This document shows positions 61,912 through 64,000 of a DNA stretch of 64,000 bases, in pieces. This DNA is from [Flexibacter] sp. ATCC 35208 (lineage in GTDB: Bacteria; Bacteroidota; Bacteroidia; Chitinophagales; Chitinophagaceae). The position numbers and the translations under genes are program-made. The DNA is taken from positions 33,819 to 97,818 of the forward strand of contig NZ_MTKN01000010.1 in the NCBI RefSeq assembly GCF_001975825.1, given 5' to 3'. Each line of letters begins with the position of its first letter. The stretch's first letter is position 1. The notes under the pieces were generated by a model. It did no database searches. It had not been told where the DNA came from and saw nothing but the letters and a program-made list of their open reading frames with translations.

Positions 61912-62226
61912 TTACTTTTTACAAGTAGATTGATCTGAATAGGTACCGGCGGTTGTCTCAGTGCATCCATTACATTTTGTAATGGTAGTGGACCCTTCGC
62001 TATAAGTACTATAGCAATAGATCTTCCCGCCGCTTGTGTCTCCGCTTGTATCTGTTGAGGTAACAGTACCAGAGGTACCTGTAGAAGTAACCGCCAGAAT
62101 GCCTAAAACGTTTCCGTTTTTTCTTAAAGCGATGTCATAATTCGCGAATGCATACTGGATGTTAAAACCAACTGCAAATACAAAAGTTGCAATACCAATT
62201 GCTTTTACTAATTGCTGTTTTGTCAT
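61912..62226 (-). CDS. Secreted Ser/Thr-rich cysteine peptide precursor (peptide B), NVEALA-like
   Basis: 104 residues. A leader MTKQQLVKAIGIATFVFAVG ends at FAN, followed by YDIALRKNGNVLGILA. The N-V-x-x-L-A spacing is close to the NVEALA motif and marks a likely second cleavage. The mature part begins with a Thr/Ser/Gly stretch (VTSTGTSGTVTSTDTSGDTS) that looks like a mucin-type linker, and ends in a four-cysteine module (KIYCYSTYSEG, ITKCNGCTET, STCKK). Encoded between a polytopic GT-C-like protein and the thioredoxin-like gene. Function unknown. Confidence 0.75.
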   Translation of the reverse strand: MTKQQLVKAIGIATFVFAVGFNIQYAFANYDIALRKNGNVLGILAVTSTGTSGTVTSTDTSGDTSGGKIYCYSTYSEGSTTITKCNGCTETTAGTYSDQSTCKK

Positions 62227-62242
62227 TGTTTGACTTTTAAGG

Positions 62243-63580
62243 TTAATAATCGGATTTATTTAAAAAGTGAGCTTTCTCGGTATCCAGTAAGTGCCGCAGT
62301 TCAGTTTTCAGCGTGTCTGAATCATGCCATACGAATGTGCGTTGATAAGCATAGATACCTAGTCCGGAAAAATACACGATGATCATTGCGGCGTATAAAT
62401 TTCTTAGTTTTTTCTTTCCTGAAATTAGTTGATCAAACAACCAGGCAAGTGAGAAAAAGATGCCTGCGGCGGCTAAATAGGCATAACGGTCTGCGACTAA
62501 TTCAAATCTTTTCAGGGAAAATAAATTCAGCACAATACCGATGTGTATGAGGAAAAACACAAAACCAGCAAGCAGTATCCGCAGCTGTTTATAATAACGA
62601 TACAGACAATATCCCATTATGAGTATTATAAATGGATATATCCAGAATCGCAGCGGTAATGGTTCTCCAGGGTTATTGGGAAAGACGTATAAATAGGATA
62701 ATTTAAACGGCAGCAGGCACTTGGTCAGGTATTCGATCAGCGTATAGGATGCCAGTATTATCCTTTGATAAAAGGGGTAAATTTTTTGACCTTCCATATT
62801 CGCTGTCCTACCCTGTGATATTATTGAAAGAATACCAAAAAATATGGATAGCAGAAAGAATGGAATTTTCTCAAGCCAGACATTCCATTTATGTACATTC
62901 CGTTGTAAGAAATAGTCAAACAGGATGAGACATACAGGCAAGGTAACAGCCTGTTCCTTTGCACCAAAGGAGATAATAAAAAACAGGATGACTAGAAAAT
63001 AATACCGATATTTCTCTGTAGTGATGTACGTGATGTAAAAATGCAGGGCTATCAAATAGAATAAAGTATAAACAATAATCTTTGATGCCGCCATCCAGGC
63101 CACTGCCTGTACGAGGAACGGATGAATGGCAAATAATAACGCCGTAATAAATGGAATGCGCCAGGCACCGGCCTGCTCCTTATTTCCGGTCAGTAGGATT
63201 CTGAGTACAAGAAAGTAGAGTAATAGCACGTTGGAGATGTGTACCAACAAACTGGCAGCATGAAACCAAAATGGATCATATCCAAAAAAGGTATACAACA
63301 AAATATAAAAAAACTCATTGACAGGTGCATACTGTCCATGGTAAAATTCAGTCAATACATTCCACAGATTATAATGATTCAATCCCTCTTCAGTATAGGA
63401 GTTAATGACGACCCACTGGTCGTCCCATTTATACTGAAAATCATTATCAAAAACCTGCTGGTAGGTGATAAGACAACATGCAATCAAAGAGACAATAACA
63501 ATTAGATTTATCGTCTTTATTTGGATACGGTCGCCTGAAAATACCTGTGGAATAAATTGACTTTTGACTGAATTATTCAT
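62243..63580 (-). CDS. Polytopic TMTC/GT-C-like membrane protein
   Basis: 445 residues from the ATG at 63580 (the longer reading adds an unlikely 34-residue N-terminus). About 11 TM helices. Near the N-terminus a periplasmic loop has YKWDDQWVVINS, with the acidic D-D typical of GT-C sugar transferases using lipid-linked donors, and HPFLVQAVAWMAASKIIVYT follows, as in TMTC-type proteins. TMTC proteins O-mannosylate secreted proteins in animals; bacterial members are poorly known and this one lacks the TPR tail. It is the first gene of operon B, 16 bp before the Ser/Thr-rich peptide. Confidence 0.78.
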   Translation of the reverse strand: MNNSVKSQFIPQVFSGDRIQIKTINLIVIVSLIACCLITYQQVFDNDFQYKWDDQWVVINSYTEEGLNHYNLWNVLTEFYHGQYAPVNEFFYILLYTFFGYDPFWFHAASLLVHISNVLLLYFLVLRILLTGNKEQAGAWRIPFITALLFAIHPFLVQAVAWMAASKIIVYTLFYLIALHFYITYITTEKYRYYFLVILFFIISFGAKEQAVTLPVCLILFDYFLQRNVHKWNVWLEKIPFFLLSIFFGILSIISQGRTANMEGQKIYPFYQRIILASYTLIEYLTKCLLPFKLSYLYVFPNNPGEPLPLRFWIYPFIILIMGYCLYRYYKQLRILLAGFVFFLIHIGIVLNLFSLKRFELVADRYAYLAAAGIFFSLAWLFDQLISGKKKLRNLYAAMIIVYFSGLGIYAYQRTFVWHDSDTLKTELRHLLDTEKAHFLNKSDY

Positions 63581-64000
63581 TCGATTCAAAAGTGAAAACA
63601 TAAACAGTAAATGAAATATTAGGTATGTTTTAATGGTAATTAAGCACAGCACCTTCTTACGTGTAGCATTGTCTTTCCTCAATGCATACGCACTTTCTGG
63701 TCCATTTTTCCTGAACCGGATATGGGTTAAATATGTCGAAACTAATCTGTTATAGAAGCTAACTTAAGGATCTCACTAAGTGAGATTAATTAACAAACCT
63801 GATAGCACGACTCATAGGCACAACTGAAGTAAAAGTAAACTTCTAACTTTGGAAAGGATTGGGTTTAAACTGTTATATAATAATAACTTATAGGTTAAAC
63901 ACAGAAATTGATTGATCTAATGGTATACTTTCCTCGCTGGATCAAATATAAATTACATTTTTGGTAATATCAATATTTTAATAATGAAGTTGTTTACACT
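63581..64000. other. Intergenic region at the right edge
   Basis: About 420 bp of AT-rich DNA upstream of operon B. It contains an 8-bp perfect hairpin (ATCTCACT-a-AGTGAGAT, 63770-63786). A plus-strand ATG at 63984 (MKLFT...) could be the start of a gene running off the edge, but 17 bases cannot show this. Confidence 0.4.

Overview
The window looks like chromosome from a member of the Bacteroidota, most likely a Chitinophaga-like soil or rhizosphere bacterium (Chitinophagaceae). Supporting signs are TAnnTTTG-type promoters with a TTTG box 19 bp upstream in front of both tRNA genes, TonB-linked outer-membrane barrels, GLPGLI, DUF4838, DUF4221 and NVEALA-type proteins, a Y_Y_Y/HisKA_2 sensor with a LytTR partner, GH2 and GH51 glycosidases, and many short lipoproteins. 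Genus is inferred from gene content only.

Layout. 1-6.99 kb: a truncated GH2 glycosidase, a small lipoprotein, a HEAT-repeat protein, a Gfo/Idh/MocA oxidoreductase with a divergent AraC-type regulator, a possible small RNA, and an SGNH esterase. 7.0-13.0 kb (minus): a chemosensory-like operon with a hybrid kinase carrying three receivers, CheR, CheB and a receiver-kinase. 13.4-20.8 kb (plus): an exopolysaccharide-type operon of a response regulator, a HEAT membrane protein, two paralogous GT2 synthases and a TPR/outer-membrane barrel. 20.9-26.8 kb: a DUF4838 lipoprotein, a DJ-1-like protein lacking its cysteine, a GH51 arabinofuranosidase followed by a 45-bp tandem repeat, and a broken SRPBCC/AraC junction. 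26.8-30 kb: tRNA-Gly, a GT2, a histidine kinase and tRNA-Leu. 30.1-34.7 kb: an ECF sigma/anti-sigma pair followed by a TonB-linked barrel operon, with one shared bipartite promoter motif in front of each transcription unit. 35.1-38.9 kb: a LytTR regulator and its sensor kinase. 39.2-42.2 kb: the remains of an extracellular contractile injection system (DUF4255, an unknown protein, and a tail sheath with an in-frame stop).

42.6-55.5 kb (plus) and 57.2-63.6 kb (minus) are the most unusual parts. They are two convergent operons, each built around a small secreted cysteine-containing peptide precursor related to the NVEALA type. Each also has a propeller-type lipoprotein, one or two thioredoxin-like CxxC proteins and a polytopic protein of an O-antigen-ligase or TMTC-like class. 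Operon A adds an MG2-type protein, an outer-membrane barrel, GLPGLI, its own signal peptidase I and a transglutaminase-domain lipoprotein. Operon B adds an FtsX/MacB-type permease. In both operons a hairpin sits just after the peptide gene. Together these suggest a dedicated system for secreting and modifying small cysteine peptides. The DNA between them is a graveyard of IS5-type transposase fragments, a decayed ORF and a small His/Cys-rich secreted protein.
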